A stretch of 64,000 nt of DNA from WQXF01 sp031552825. Lineage in GTDB: Bacteria; Bacillota; Clostridia; Christensenellales; Aristaeellaceae. Both the position numbers and the translations under genes were made by a program. The DNA lies in contig JAVBMD010000014.1 in NCBI GenBank assembly GCA_031552825.1, positions 1 through 64,000 of the forward strand, in the 5' to 3' direction. The notes under the pieces are model-generated. The model was not told where the DNA came from and made no database searches. It worked only from the letters and a program-made list of their open reading frames with translations. Of this stretch, positions 14,406-22,715 are shown piece by piece; within the stretch, counting starts at the first letter, position 1, and every line of letters starts with the position of its first letter.

Positions 14406-15648
14406 GCTGACCCTCCCACACGTAGACCTGTCTGCGCCCCAGCACATCGACGATACACAGCGCCGGATCGCCCGAGAGCATGGGCATCTCCAACCTGCTG
14501 GGCAGCACCGGCTTGGCGGCGGTGCGTGCGGCGTGCGTGGTGGCCACGAAGGTATCGCCGCGCAGAAAGCCCACCGACCACTGATCGATGGCGTCCAGCT
14601 TGGCCAGCGGCAGCCCCAGCGCCGTGAGCTCCGCGTCGGGCACGCAGGCGGTCAGCGCCACCTCATAAAAGCCGATGGCGGCTAGCAGCTCGGCGCTCAC
14701 CTTGACGGTGCTGGCGACCGGCTCGGTGCGGTGCTCCGCCGCCCAAGGCAAGAGCCGCTTGCGCGCCACCGCGTTGGCGGCCTGCCCGCGATCGATGCCC
14801 AGAAAGCGCCTGCCGGATTCCGCCGCCGCCACCAGCGTGGTGCCGGAGCCGAAGCACAAATCCGCCACCAGATCGCCGGGGCGCGAGGCGCAATGCACGA
14901 TGCGTTCCAGCAGCGGGAGCGGCTTCTGCGTATCGTAGCCGGTGCGCTGCGGATCCTTCTGCTGCAGGTGCGATACGTCCTGCCATACGTCGCCGGGGTA
15001 GACCGGCTCATCGTCGTAATACACGTACTTTTTGCCGCCGGAGGTGATGGTGCGGTAGCTGCGCCCCTGCGCGTCGACCTCGCGGCGCATGTGGTTGCTG
15101 CGATGCTCTCCCCGGGGCAGCGGCGCGGCCTTGATATCGAAAAAGTAGCGGCTGCTCTTTCGGTAAAACAGGATCACATCATGCTTGCGGCTGAAATAGC
15201 GCATGGCGCGCCCGCCGCTCTGGTACGCCCAGATGATTTCGTTGAGAAAGTTCTTCTCTTCAAATATCTCGTCGAGCATGATGCGCAGCGGCGCTTGCAT
15301 GCGCGGATCGACGTGCAAAAACAGCGTGCCCTCCTTGCGCAGCAGCTTGTGCGCCGTGGTCAGGATGCTGCGCATCATCGCCAGATAGGCGGCCTCCTCC
15401 GGAAAGGCGTCGTCATACGCGGGCAGCGCGATGCGGGGCTTGCCGCCCCGCCATCCGGCATCGCCGACGCGCATGCGCATCTCGAATTGCTGCCCGGTGC
15501 GGAACGGCGGATCGAGGTACACGAGCTGCACCTTGCCTGCATACGCCTCGAGCAGCTTCTCCGCGCACTCCGGCAGGGAGGCCTGCCATAGCACACCGCC
15601 CGCCCCGGCGCCGTGGCGCTGCTCGATCCGGCAGGTCGTCGCCCGCAT
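14398..15648 (-). CDS. Orphan DNA methyltransferase (N6-adenine or N4-cytosine, beta-class)
   Basis: This is a SAM-dependent amino-methyltransferase for DNA, 416 aa. The catalytic motif IV, DPPF, is at residues 46-49, and the SAM-binding motif (FGSGTTLVAAAES) follows near residue 255. That order, IV before I, marks the beta class. A target-recognition region would lie between them. No restriction gene is adjacent, so it looks like an orphan. The last ~110 residues after the SAM motif are an extra region of unknown role. The ATG at 15648 is chosen because AAGGAT sits 6 bases upstream and because the promoter at 15686-15715 would start RNA close to the upstream ATG (15675). Confidence 0.88.
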   Translation of the reverse strand: MRATTCRIEQRHGAGAGGVLWQASLPECAEKLLEAYAGKVQLVYLDPPFRTGQQFEMRMRVGDAGWRGGKPRIALPAYDDAFPEEAAYLAMMRSILTTAHKLLRKEGTLFLHVDPRMQAPLRIMLDEIFEEKNFLNEIIWAYQSGGRAMRYFSRKHDVILFYRKSSRYFFDIKAAPLPRGEHRSNHMRREVDAQGRSYRTITSGGKKYVYYDDEPVYPGDVWQDVSHLQQKDPQRTGYDTQKPLPLLERIVHCASRPGDLVADLCFGSGTTLVAAAESGRRFLGIDRGQAANAVARKRLLPWAAEHRTEPVASTVKVSAELLAAIGFYEVALTACVPDAELTALGLPLAKLDAIDQWSVGFLRGDTFVATTHAARTAAKPVLPSRLEMPMLSGDPALCIVDVLGRRQVYVWEGQHA

Positions 15649-15685
15649 CCACACATCCTTCGCCCCATTCCGCATAATTTTGACT

Positions 15686-15715
15686 ATTATACTCTATCTT
15701 GGGCGGGATTGACAA
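15686..15715 (-). promoter_or_regulatory. Sigma-A promoter for the methyltransferase operon
   Basis: On the minus strand TTGTCA (15710-15715) and TATAAT (15686-15691) are 18 bases apart. The transcript would begin about 30 bases before the chosen start of the methyltransferase. It may also serve the hypothetical gene and trmD downstream. Confidence 0.8.
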
Positions 15716-15809
15716 GCGCGGGATGTCTGCCTACAATAACAGGACTTGTATAGCAAGACTTACAATAACAAGACTTGCTATGCAAGGCATCTCATCAGGA
15801 GGGATCCCT

Positions 15810-16325
15810 ATGCCCGAAAACCTCACCGCCCAAGAAGCCTTATTGCTGGCGCGCGAACTGCTGACCTCGGCGACGCCGCTCAAGCGCGATTGCGGCAGCC
15901 TGTGCGGCGCCGCCTGCTGCCAGCCGGTGGGCGAAGGCGAAAACGGCATGTACCTGTTCCCCGGCGAGGAAGCGCTGTACGATCCCCTGCCGGACTGGGC
16001 GCGGGTGCTGCCCACCGAATGGAAGCTGGCGGGCAAGCGCGTGAAGCTGCTGGCCTGCGCCAAGGAATGCCCGCGCGAACAGCGGCCGCTGGCCTGCCGC
16101 GTATTCCCGCTGATCGCGCGCCCGCGGGGCCGGGGCATCGGCCTGCAGATGGATCCGCGCGCGTGGCCGGTATGCCCGCTGATGCCCCACGGCGAGCGCG
16201 GGCTGGACGCGGTGTTCGTCAAGGCGACGCGCGCGGCCTTCGAGCTGCTATGGGAATACCCGGAGCACCGCGCCTTTCTGCGCGCGCTGGATCGGCAGCT
16301 CAAGCTATATGAGCAGCCGCTGTAA
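15810..16325 (+). CDS. YkgJ-type cysteine cluster protein
   Basis: This is a small protein (171 aa) with the C-x3-C-x3-CC pattern (C28, C32, C36, C37) and a second group CAKECPREQRPLACRVFP. The RP..C..FP ending is typical of the YkgJ / UPF0153 zinc- or iron-binding family, whose role is unknown. AGGAGGG precedes the ATG at 15810 and excludes longer upstream starts. It is divergent from the methyltransferase operon. Downstream a 17-bp hairpin probably ends its transcript. Confidence 0.85.
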   Translation: MPENLTAQEALLLARELLTSATPLKRDCGSLCGAACCQPVGEGENGMYLFPGEEALYDPLPDWARVLPTEWKLAGKRVKLLACAKECPREQRPLACRVFPLIARPRGRGIGLQMDPRAWPVCPLMPHGERGLDAVFVKATRAAFELLWEYPEHRAFLRALDRQLKLYEQPL

Positions 16326-16391
16326 AAAACAGTTGCAATTGGCACCCTGCCTGTAGGAAGAAACAGCTTCAATCGGCACCTAAACTGTATG

Positions 16392-16442
16392 AACCCCCCT
16401 TTTCTTCGCCATGCTATAGGTGTAACGAAGAAAAGGGGGGTT
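16392..16442 (+). terminator. 17-bp perfect hairpin overlapping the DUF421 ribosome site
   Basis: The arms 16392-16408 and 16426-16442 are perfect inverse complements (AACCCCCCTTTTCTTCG) with a 17-base loop. The 3' arm contains AAAAGGGGGG, which is also the only plausible ribosome site for the next gene. The following bases are T-rich but not a clean T-run. It could be a terminator of the YkgJ-like gene, a translation switch, or both. Confidence 0.65.
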
Positions 16443-16445
16443 GCT

Positions 16446-17171
16446 TTGTTTACCGTGTTCATCCGCACGGCGATCCTATTTATGTTGACGGTGGTGGTCG
16501 TCCGGTGCATGGGCAAGCGGCAGATGGCGCAGCTTCAGCCCTTTGAGTTTGTGGTCACGCTGCTGATCGCCGACCTTGCGGCCGCGCCGATGGGCGACGC
16601 CGGCACGCCGCTGCTCTACGGCGTGCTATCGATCCTCGCGCTGCTGATGCTGCACAGCATCATCGCGGTGCTGAGCATGCGCTTTCAGCGCTTTCGCGGC
16701 TGGATTTGCGGCACGCCCAGCGTGGTCATCCAGCAGGGCAAGATTCAGGCCGACGAGCTGCGCAGGCTTTGCTACGATCTCAACGACCTGATGGAGGCGG
16801 TGCGCAACCGCGGCGTGCTCAACCCCGCCGACATCGGCACCGCCATCTTGGAGACCAACGGCGCGCTCAGCGTTTTCCCCAACGCCAACTCCCGCGCGCT
16901 GACCCCGCGCGACATGGCCATCGCGCCGGGCTACGAGGGCATTCCGCTGACGCTGGTGCTCGACGGCTGCGTGCAGGGCGCAAACCTGCGCGTCGGCGGG
17001 CTGGACGAGGCTTGGCTCGCAAAACAGCTTGCCGCGCTGGGCTATGCCACGCCGCGCGAGGTGTTCCTCTGCTCGCTGGATACGCAGGGGCGGCTGTTCG
17101 TGCAGGGCGCGGGCAAGCAGGGCAAGCTGCACTTCACGCAGGCGCTGCAGCCAGATCAGGTGAGGTGGTGA
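16446..17171 (+). CDS. DUF421 family membrane protein (YetF/YrbG-like)
   Basis: This protein has an N-terminal membrane part (about three spans within the first 85 residues) followed by a soluble YetF-like domain. Family landmarks are the early RCMGKRQ..QLQPFEFVVTLLIADL segment (split for length) and the later NPADIGTAILETNGALSVFP. I place the start at TTG 16446 because AGGGGGG lies just upstream. An ATG at 16389 has no ribosome site and would run through the hairpin. DUF421 proteins often neighbour DUF4363 genes in Bacillota, as here. The molecular role is not established. Confidence 0.88.
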   Translation: MFTVFIRTAILFMLTVVVVRCMGKRQMAQLQPFEFVVTLLIADLAAAPMGDAGTPLLYGVLSILALLMLHSIIAVLSMRFQRFRGWICGTPSVVIQQGKIQADELRRLCYDLNDLMEAVRNRGVLNPADIGTAILETNGALSVFPNANSRALTPRDMAIAPGYEGIPLTLVLDGCVQGANLRVGGLDEAWLAKQLAALGYATPREVFLCSLDTQGRLFVQGAGKQGKLHFTQALQPDQVRW

Positions 17172-17175
17172 GCGC

Positions 17176-17559
17176 ATGAAGCTGAAATATTGGGTCATCG
17201 CCGTCACGCTGCTTTTCACGCTGGCGGTGGGTTTCTTTGCGCATCTGCACACGCGCGATACCGCCGAAGCGCTGCTGGACACGCTGGAGCGGGTGCGCTT
17301 CGCCAGCGTGGACGGCGACCAAAGCGACGCCTCGGCGCAAGCCGACGCGTTGCTGCGCGATTGGCACCGGCAGCAAGCGCTGCTGCAAACCTTTCTCCCC
17401 CACCGCGACACTGACGCGGTGGAGCTGGCGCTGATGCGGCTGGCGGCGGTGATCGGCATCGGGGACGCGCACGGCATCGCCCGGGAAATCGCCGAGGCGA
17501 AGAACGCCATCAGCAACCTGACGGCGCGCGAAAGCCCGTCCGTACACAATATTCTGTGA
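17176..17559 (+). CDS. DUF4363 family protein
   Basis: This is a 127-aa protein with one N-terminal membrane segment (KYWVIAVTLLFTLAVGFFA) and a helical extracytoplasmic domain. Size, topology and position right after a DUF421 gene fit DUF4363. It starts 4 bases after the previous stop with GGTGGTGAG upstream, so the two are translated together. The function is unknown; a role in the cell envelope of sporulating Bacillota is inference. Confidence 0.8.
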   Translation: MKLKYWVIAVTLLFTLAVGFFAHLHTRDTAEALLDTLERVRFASVDGDQSDASAQADALLRDWHRQQALLQTFLPHRDTDAVELALMRLAAVIGIGDAHGIAREIAEAKNAISNLTARESPSVHNIL

Positions 17560-17591
17560 TTCCCCGCACAGTCGGTTAGGAGGAACGCGGC

Positions 17592-18428
17592 ATGATGACG
17601 CCTTTTGAACAAAAAAGCCGCTTGGGCGGCAGGCTGGACGGCATCGCGCTGCGCCTGCTGGTGCTGGCGCTTTGCTTTCTTTGGTTCTACCGGCTCTGGG
17701 GCATGACGGTGCCTGCGCTGCTGGCTGGGCTGGCGCTGTGCGCGCTGCTATGGCGCACACTGACGCTGTGGCAGCGGCGCGCGCTGACGCGCCGGGAAGC
17801 GGCGCTGCGCGCGCATATCGGCGGCACGCTGGCGCTGGAATCGCTGCTGCTCTGCACGCCGCAGGAGGCGGCGCTGCGCGCGGCCGACTGGCTGGCCTCG
17901 GAGCACGCGCTGGAAGTGCTCCGCCCCGCCGGGGAGGGCGTGCTGCTGCGCTACGGCGAGGAAACGCTGCTGCTGCTCTGCCTGCAGCACCATCCGCAGC
18001 ACGCCACCAGCGCCAGCGACGTGCTGGCCGCCAGCCGCGCCTGCCTCGCCGCGCCGGAGGCCGCGCGCTGCGTGCTCTGCTCCCCCGGCACCTTTTCGCC
18101 GGAGGCGCGGCAGGTAGCGGAATCGCTGGAGCCGCCGGTGCGCCTGATCGACGGCGAGCACCTGTGCGCGCTGGCCGGGCGCATCGCCCCTGCCGGGGAC
18201 GAGCAACTGGTGGCGATGGGCAAAAAGCAGCGCAAGCCCTTTGCGTGGGCTTCGCTGCGTCCGCTGGTATTCTCCGCGCAAAAGGCGCGGCGGTATGCCG
18301 CCTACGGCGCAGGTCTGTTGGTGTTCTACATCCTGACCGACCGGCTGTACTACCTGCTGCCCGCCGGGCTATGTTTGCTGCTGTCGATGCTCAGCCATCG
18401 GCAGAAGTACAAGCCGGGGAGGTTGTAG
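17592..18428 (+). CDS. Membrane protein with a degenerate restriction-like domain
   Basis: This protein is 278 aa. Two membrane spans lie near the N-terminus (about 22-60), followed by a soluble middle part, and one or two spans near the C-terminus (about 235-265). The soluble part ends with PVRLIDGEHLCALAG, which resembles the last strand-helix of Mrr-like restriction folds. No catalytic D/ExK triad is evident, so it may bind rather than cut nucleic acid. This is a tentative reading. AGGAGG precedes the first ATG by 8 bases. Its 3' end overlaps the convergent methyltransferase gene by 38 bp. Confidence 0.78.
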   Translation: MMTPFEQKSRLGGRLDGIALRLLVLALCFLWFYRLWGMTVPALLAGLALCALLWRTLTLWQRRALTRREAALRAHIGGTLALESLLLCTPQEAALRAADWLASEHALEVLRPAGEGVLLRYGEETLLLLCLQHHPQHATSASDVLAASRACLAAPEAARCVLCSPGTFSPEARQVAESLEPPVRLIDGEHLCALAGRIAPAGDEQLVAMGKKQRKPFAWASLRPLVFSAQKARRYAAYGAGLLVFYILTDRLYYLLPAGLCLLLSMLSHRQKYKPGRL

Positions 18429-19209
18429 GGAGGGCGTAAGGCGGGATTCCGTCCCCATAAATCCGCCGCGCTTCCTCGGTATACGCGCCGTCCTCGCCGC
18501 ACAGGATGAGCGGCGGCAGCCAGTGCAGCGCGGGGCGCGCCAGCAGCATGCCCTCGACGAGCGCCAGCTTGGGCGCGCTATCGGCGCGCTGATGCACCAG
18601 CCGCACGCGCTTGGGCTCGATGCGCACGGCGCGCTGCGCGTCCAGCAGCTCCAACAGGCGCGGCGCGGGAAACACCATCGCCAGCCGCCCGCCGTTGCGC
18701 AGCAGCCGCGCGGCGCAGGTCAGAATGTCGGCCAGCGTGCAATCGATCTCGTGGCGCGATACGGCGCGGGACGCGTCGGGATTGCGCAGCGTCGCGCCCT
18801 GCCTGCCGTAGGGCGGGTTGCACACCACCAGATCGGCGCGGGCATGCCCCAACCGCCCCGGCGCGTCGCGCAGATCCATCGCGTGTACGGCGATGCGCTC
18901 CGAAAGGCCGTTGAGCGCCACGCTGCGCGCCGCCATATCGGCCATTTCCGGCTGGATTTCGACGGCGGCAAAGGCGGCGCGCGGCTCCCTTGCCGCCATC
19001 AGCAGCGGCAGGATGCCGGTGCCGGTGCCCAGATCCACCACCCGGTCATGGGCGCGCACTCCGGCGAAATCGGCTAGCAGCACCGCGTCGGTGCCGAAGC
19101 GGAAGCCGGATTTCTTTTGCAGAATGCGCAGGCCGCCGCGCTGTAAATCGTCCAGGCGCTCATCGTCTCGCGGCGTCGGCGCGCTATTTTTTTCTGTTTC
19201 TATACACAT
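18391..19209 (-). CDS. trmN6: tRNA1(Val) (adenine37-N6)-methyltransferase-like protein
   Basis: This is a class-I SAM methyltransferase, 272 aa. The SAM motif VVDLGTGTGILPLLMA and the catalytic VVCNPPYG motif identify it as an N6-adenine methyltransferase of the TrmN6/YabB group. The substrate (tRNA A37) is inferred from family membership. The N-terminal GFRFGTDAVLLADF is also typical. The start ATG lies one base past the stop of the upstream SpoIID-like gene, with no separate ribosome site, so it probably depends on translational coupling. The last ~40 residues extend past the usual fold and overlap the opposite-strand gene. Confidence 0.9.
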   Translation of the reverse strand: MCIETEKNSAPTPRDDERLDDLQRGGLRILQKKSGFRFGTDAVLLADFAGVRAHDRVVDLGTGTGILPLLMAAREPRAAFAAVEIQPEMADMAARSVALNGLSERIAVHAMDLRDAPGRLGHARADLVVCNPPYGRQGATLRNPDASRAVSRHEIDCTLADILTCAARLLRNGGRLAMVFPAPRLLELLDAQRAVRIEPKRVRLVHQRADSAPKLALVEGMLLARPALHWLPPLILCGEDGAYTEEARRIYGDGIPPYALPTTSPACTSADG

Positions 19210-19210
19210 A

Positions 19211-22200
19211 TCAATCGATGGGCAGCGGAAGCTTGAGCTGCAAAAGCTCGGTGCGCACGAAGCAGGTTTCCTCGCCGAACCACACCTCACACCATTCCTG
19301 TTGCTCCCCTTCGTAAGCCAGTACGATGAGCACCTCCTCGGCGCGGATCTTCCAGCAAGGCTTCTCGAGGTTCGCTTCCTTATAGGCCTGTATCAGCGTT
19401 TCGCCGGGCAACGGCTTGACGATCCCCTCGTTGACGCCAAGAACGTCCAATGCGCTCGGCGGCTCCGCATGTTGCGGCGCGGGCGTCGGCTGCGGCGGCT
19501 CTGTCGGCTGCGCAATTTCCGGTGCGGGCTCCTGCGTGGCCTGCGTCTGAACGGCTTGCGTCTGGGTCTGGACGGTTTGCGTCCGTTCCGAAGCGACCGA
19601 GGCGACCGCCGTGAACGCGTCGGCGCGCTGCACGTACTCCGCCGCCACGTAGCCGGTCAGGTTCTGCCGCTGCACCAGGTACCAGCCGGAGAACTTTTGC
19701 AGCACCGTCAGGCGCGCGCCGTAGGGCAGCTCGGCCAGCCTGCGCGCGCTGGTGCTGGCATCGGCGCGCAGGTTCAGCGAGGTGGCGACGACCACCAGCT
19801 CCTCGTTGGCGGGCTGGAGCGTCTGCTGCGCAGGCGGCGCCTGCGTGGCGGAGGCTGGCGCTTCGGTGCTCTGCGGCGGCGTCGGGGTGCTCTGCGGCGG
19901 CATCGTCGGTTCGGACGGCGCCGCTGGCACGCCCTGCGCGAACAGCAGATACGCGTTGCTCAGGAAGCCCTGCAGGTTGTAGTAGCGCGCCTCGGTCCAA
20001 GCGTCGCCGCGCTGCACCACCTCCACCGCCTCGCCGTTGGGTACGGTGCCGATCACCTTGGCGCTGCCGCTGGCCGCGCTGCGCAGGTTGAGCTTGCCGC
20101 GCGGATCCGCTAGGTTGACGATGGCCAGCTTGGGCTGGGCGGTTTGGCTGGGCGCGGGCGTGGCGGTGGCCTGTGACGGATCTGGCGTGGCGGTGGCCTG
20201 CGACGGATCCGGCGTGGCGGTGGCCTCTCCGGTAGGCGCGGGCGTGGCGGTAGGCTGCGCCGCGCTCTCTTGCAGCATCAGGTAAATGCGCATGGCGTAC
20301 CCCTGATGCGCGCCGTAGTTCACCTGCACCCAATCGGTGCTATAGGGTTTCCACTGCACCAGCTCGCCGCTGCGCATGGTGGTCAAAATCTTCGAGGAAG
20401 CGTTGGGTTCCAGCCGCAGGTTGAGCGTGGTGCCCGGCGATACCGACACGATGGCGTTGCCGCCCTCCTGCGGAGCGGACGGGGCGGGCGTCGCCTCGCC
20501 GTCGGGCGCGGGCGTGGCGGTGGCCTGCGGCGCACCCTGCGCGCGCATCACGTAGGAGGCCATCACGTAGCCCTCGCTAAAGCCATAGCGCACGCGCAGC
20601 CACGCGCCCTCCTCGGCGAGCGCCTCCAGCAGCGTGCCGTGGGAAAGGCGGGTAAGAATGCTGGCGGAGGTGCTGGGCGCGCTGCGCAGGTTGAGCTTGC
20701 TGCCGATATCCTGCAGCCACACCGAAACGGTGTAGGCGCCGCTCTGATCCGGCGCGGGCGTGGCGGTGGCCTGCCCGGGATCCGGCGTAGCGGTGGCATC
20801 GGCGGGGCTTGCGGGATCGGTGGGCAGCGTCGGCTCACCGCCGCTAAAGGTAAGGAAGGATTGCATCACGTAGCCGGTCAGCTGTCCGTAGCGCACTTGG
20901 CACCAAGTACCGTCGGTGCTGACGACCTCCAGCGTTTGCCCGTGCATCAGCTGCGCCAGCACCATCGCCCCGGTATTGGGATCGTTGCGCAGGTTGAGCC
21001 AGCTGGAGGGATTGCTCAGCGTCACGGTGGCGCTGCTCTGCGAGGGATCCACCGGCGTTTGCGGCGCGGCGGTGGCGGAGGGCAGATCGGGAATATCGTC
21101 GGTGCCGCCCGCGCCGTTGTTGGTAAAGCTGTATTGCACCAGATTGCAGCCCGGATAATAGAAGCCCAAAATCTCGCGATAGCCGAACCCCTGATTGGCC
21201 ATCTGCTGCGCGCCGCGCTGGCTCATGCCCACGCCATGCCCGTAGCGCCGGGCAACCAAGCAGAAGCCGCTGGGCACGCGATCCACGCTCAGCAGCTCGC
21301 TCTTGGTGCTGTTCATGCCCAGACCCAGCTGGGACTTAAGCTCGGAAAAGAAATCCAGCGTGACGGTCACCGGAACGCCGTTGGCGGTCATGCTGACATC
21401 CAGCTTGGTATACAGGCGCGAGGGCGCAGGGTACATCGGCGAATGCGCGCGCACATCGGAAATATTGGTGATGGTCACCGCGCCGGAGGAGGTGCCCAGC
21501 TGCGCCGCCGCCTTGCCGCGCAGGATGCCATCCATCGCGCCGTTGCCGGAGCCGCTGGCGTTTATCATAAAGTATTTCGCGTTGGAAGCGCTGTTGGCCA
21601 GATCGTAGGGGTCGTCCTGCACGCCCAGATACGGATAGGCGCTGCCGCCCCAAATGTTCTTGACGGCCTCGGTCTGCCCGCCGTTGGTGGCGGTATAATA
21701 GCCGCCCACATACGCGCCGTTGTACATCGCCACCACGCCGCCGGTTTCGTTGACGGCCTGCTTGAACTTATCGATGCCGGTGCCGAGGCCGCGGTAGACC
21801 TGATCGGTGGTGGTATCCACGACATCGTAATACGCCGCGTTTTTCTGCATGGCCTTGACGGTATAGGTGCGCGCCGCCACGGCCTGCGCCTTGAGCGCCT
21901 CCAGCGGGAAGGCGCTGCCCATCTCGTAGGGCAGCACGCCGTACAGATAATGCTCCATATACACATGCGCGATGGGATACAGTTTGCCGTTGCGGATCGC
22001 GAACTCCATGTCGCCGTTGTACCAGTTGGCGGGGTTTCTGGCCTGCGCGATCTTGATGCCGGTGCCGCTCTGCTTGCGCAGGAAGAATTGCTGCCCCATG
22101 TTGCGCTTGGCGCCGCCGACCGTGAGGTAAAGCTGCCCGGATTCGTAGCTGACCTTGGCCGAGCCGGACACGCTCTCGCCCCCGGCGGTGTAGCTGCCGT

Positions 22201-22393
22201 CGACGGTCAGCGAAAGCGTATTGATCCCCGAAAGGGAGGAAAGATACACGCGCACCGTGCCGGAGAGCGTTCCCTTCTGCGATAGCGGCGCGGCTTGTGG
22301 ATCGGCCAGCGCTCCCCCGGGCATGGCCGTCGTCACACACAGGCACACGGCCAACGCCCATGCCCCCAAACGGATTCCTGTTTTCGGTCGCAT
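19211..22393 (-). CDS. SpoIID/LytB-domain protein with five or six SH3 modules
   Basis: This is a secreted 1060-aa protein. A signal peptide (WALAVCLCVTTAMPGGALA) comes first, then a SpoIID/LytB domain of about 400 residues with YLYGVLPYEM, EALKAQAVAARTY and GHGVGMSQRGAQ. SpoIID proteins are lytic transglycosylases acting on stripped peptidoglycan. Five bacterial SH3 modules follow (each with a LNLR core: WLNLRNDP, KLNLRSAP, LNLRLEP, KLNLRSAA, LNLRADAS), plus a degenerate sixth at the C-terminus. They are joined by Pro/Thr/Ala linkers with repeated ATPDPSQAT units. This is far longer than SpoIID of the engulfment machinery, so a vegetative wall role is likely. The start is the ATG at 22393, with AGGAGG 11 bases upstream; a GTG at 22405 overlaps that site. 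Confidence 0.92.
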   Translation of the reverse strand: MRPKTGIRLGAWALAVCLCVTTAMPGGALADPQAAPLSQKGTLSGTVRVYLSSLSGINTLSLTVDGSYTAGGESVSGSAKVSYESGQLYLTVGGAKRNMGQQFFLRKQSGTGIKIAQARNPANWYNGDMEFAIRNGKLYPIAHVYMEHYLYGVLPYEMGSAFPLEALKAQAVAARTYTVKAMQKNAAYYDVVDTTTDQVYRGLGTGIDKFKQAVNETGGVVAMYNGAYVGGYYTATNGGQTEAVKNIWGGSAYPYLGVQDDPYDLANSASNAKYFMINASGSGNGAMDGILRGKAAAQLGTSSGAVTITNISDVRAHSPMYPAPSRLYTKLDVSMTANGVPVTVTLDFFSELKSQLGLGMNSTKSELLSVDRVPSGFCLVARRYGHGVGMSQRGAQQMANQGFGYREILGFYYPGCNLVQYSFTNNGAGGTDDIPDLPSATAAPQTPVDPSQSSATVTLSNPSSWLNLRNDPNTGAMVLAQLMHGQTLEVVSTDGTWCQVRYGQLTGYVMQSFLTFSGGEPTLPTDPASPADATATPDPGQATATPAPDQSGAYTVSVWLQDIGSKLNLRSAPSTSASILTRLSHGTLLEALAEEGAWLRVRYGFSEGYVMASYVMRAQGAPQATATPAPDGEATPAPSAPQEGGNAIVSVSPGTTLNLRLEPNASSKILTTMRSGELVQWKPYSTDWVQVNYGAHQGYAMRIYLMLQESAAQPTATPAPTGEATATPDPSQATATPDPSQATATPAPSQTAQPKLAIVNLADPRGKLNLRSAASGSAKVIGTVPNGEAVEVVQRGDAWTEARYYNLQGFLSNAYLLFAQGVPAAPSEPTMPPQSTPTPPQSTEAPASATQAPPAQQTLQPANEELVVVATSLNLRADASTSARRLAELPYGARLTVLQKFSGWYLVQRQNLTGYVAAEYVQRADAFTAVASVASERTQTVQTQTQAVQTQATQEPAPEIAQPTEPPQPTPAPQHAEPPSALDVLGVNEGIVKPLPGETLIQAYKEANLEKPCWKIRAEEVLIVLAYEGEQQEWCEVWFGEETCFVRTELLQLKLPLPID

Positions 22394-22532
22394 ACAGTTC
22401 CGCACCTCCTGCGCAGGCGAAATAAGCCTACGGAATCACGGAAAGGGAGCTCCCCTTCCGCGCATAGCGCCACTGCCCCCGCGCGCCGGAATTCCGATCG
22501 CGCTGGGCAAGGTACCGCTAATTTTCGTCATG

Positions 22533-22561
22533 ATTGTAACACAATAGAAACTATTTGTCTA
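22533..22561 (-). promoter_or_regulatory. Sigma-A promoter for the SpoIID/SH3 gene
   Basis: TAGACA (22556-22561) and TACAAT (22533-22538) lie 17 bases apart on the minus strand in the AT-rich divergent gap. The leader to the start codon would be about 130 nt. Confidence 0.7.
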
Positions 22562-22609
22562 TATTTTTAAGATTTTGTTAATATTTTCATGGTTGATTTG
22601 CCGCCTTTG

Positions 22610-22618
22610 TGATATACT
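22610..22618 (+). promoter_or_regulatory. Extended -10 promoter for the exported protein gene
   Basis: TGATATACT is an extended -10 element (TG-N-TATACT) about 95 bp upstream of the start at 22716. The -35 region is weak. A later TTGACA near 22672 has no -10 box before the ribosome site and was not used. Confidence 0.55.
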
Positions 22619-22715
22619 ATCAACAACTCGACGAAAACGCTTGTATTCTTCGGGAGAGTCTGATAAAATATTGACATTCTCGGAACATCCAAATTGCAGA
22701 AGGAGGACTGTCCCT

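Noticed and set aside
20270..22285. A 671-codon plus-strand frame opposite the SpoIID/SH3 gene
   Set aside because: Antisense shadow; the minus frame has a signal peptide, SpoIID motifs and SH3 modules.
22668..22712. TTGACA just before the exported protein gene as a promoter -35
   Set aside because: At 17 bases there is only TTGCAG, and RNA would start inside or after the ribosome site.
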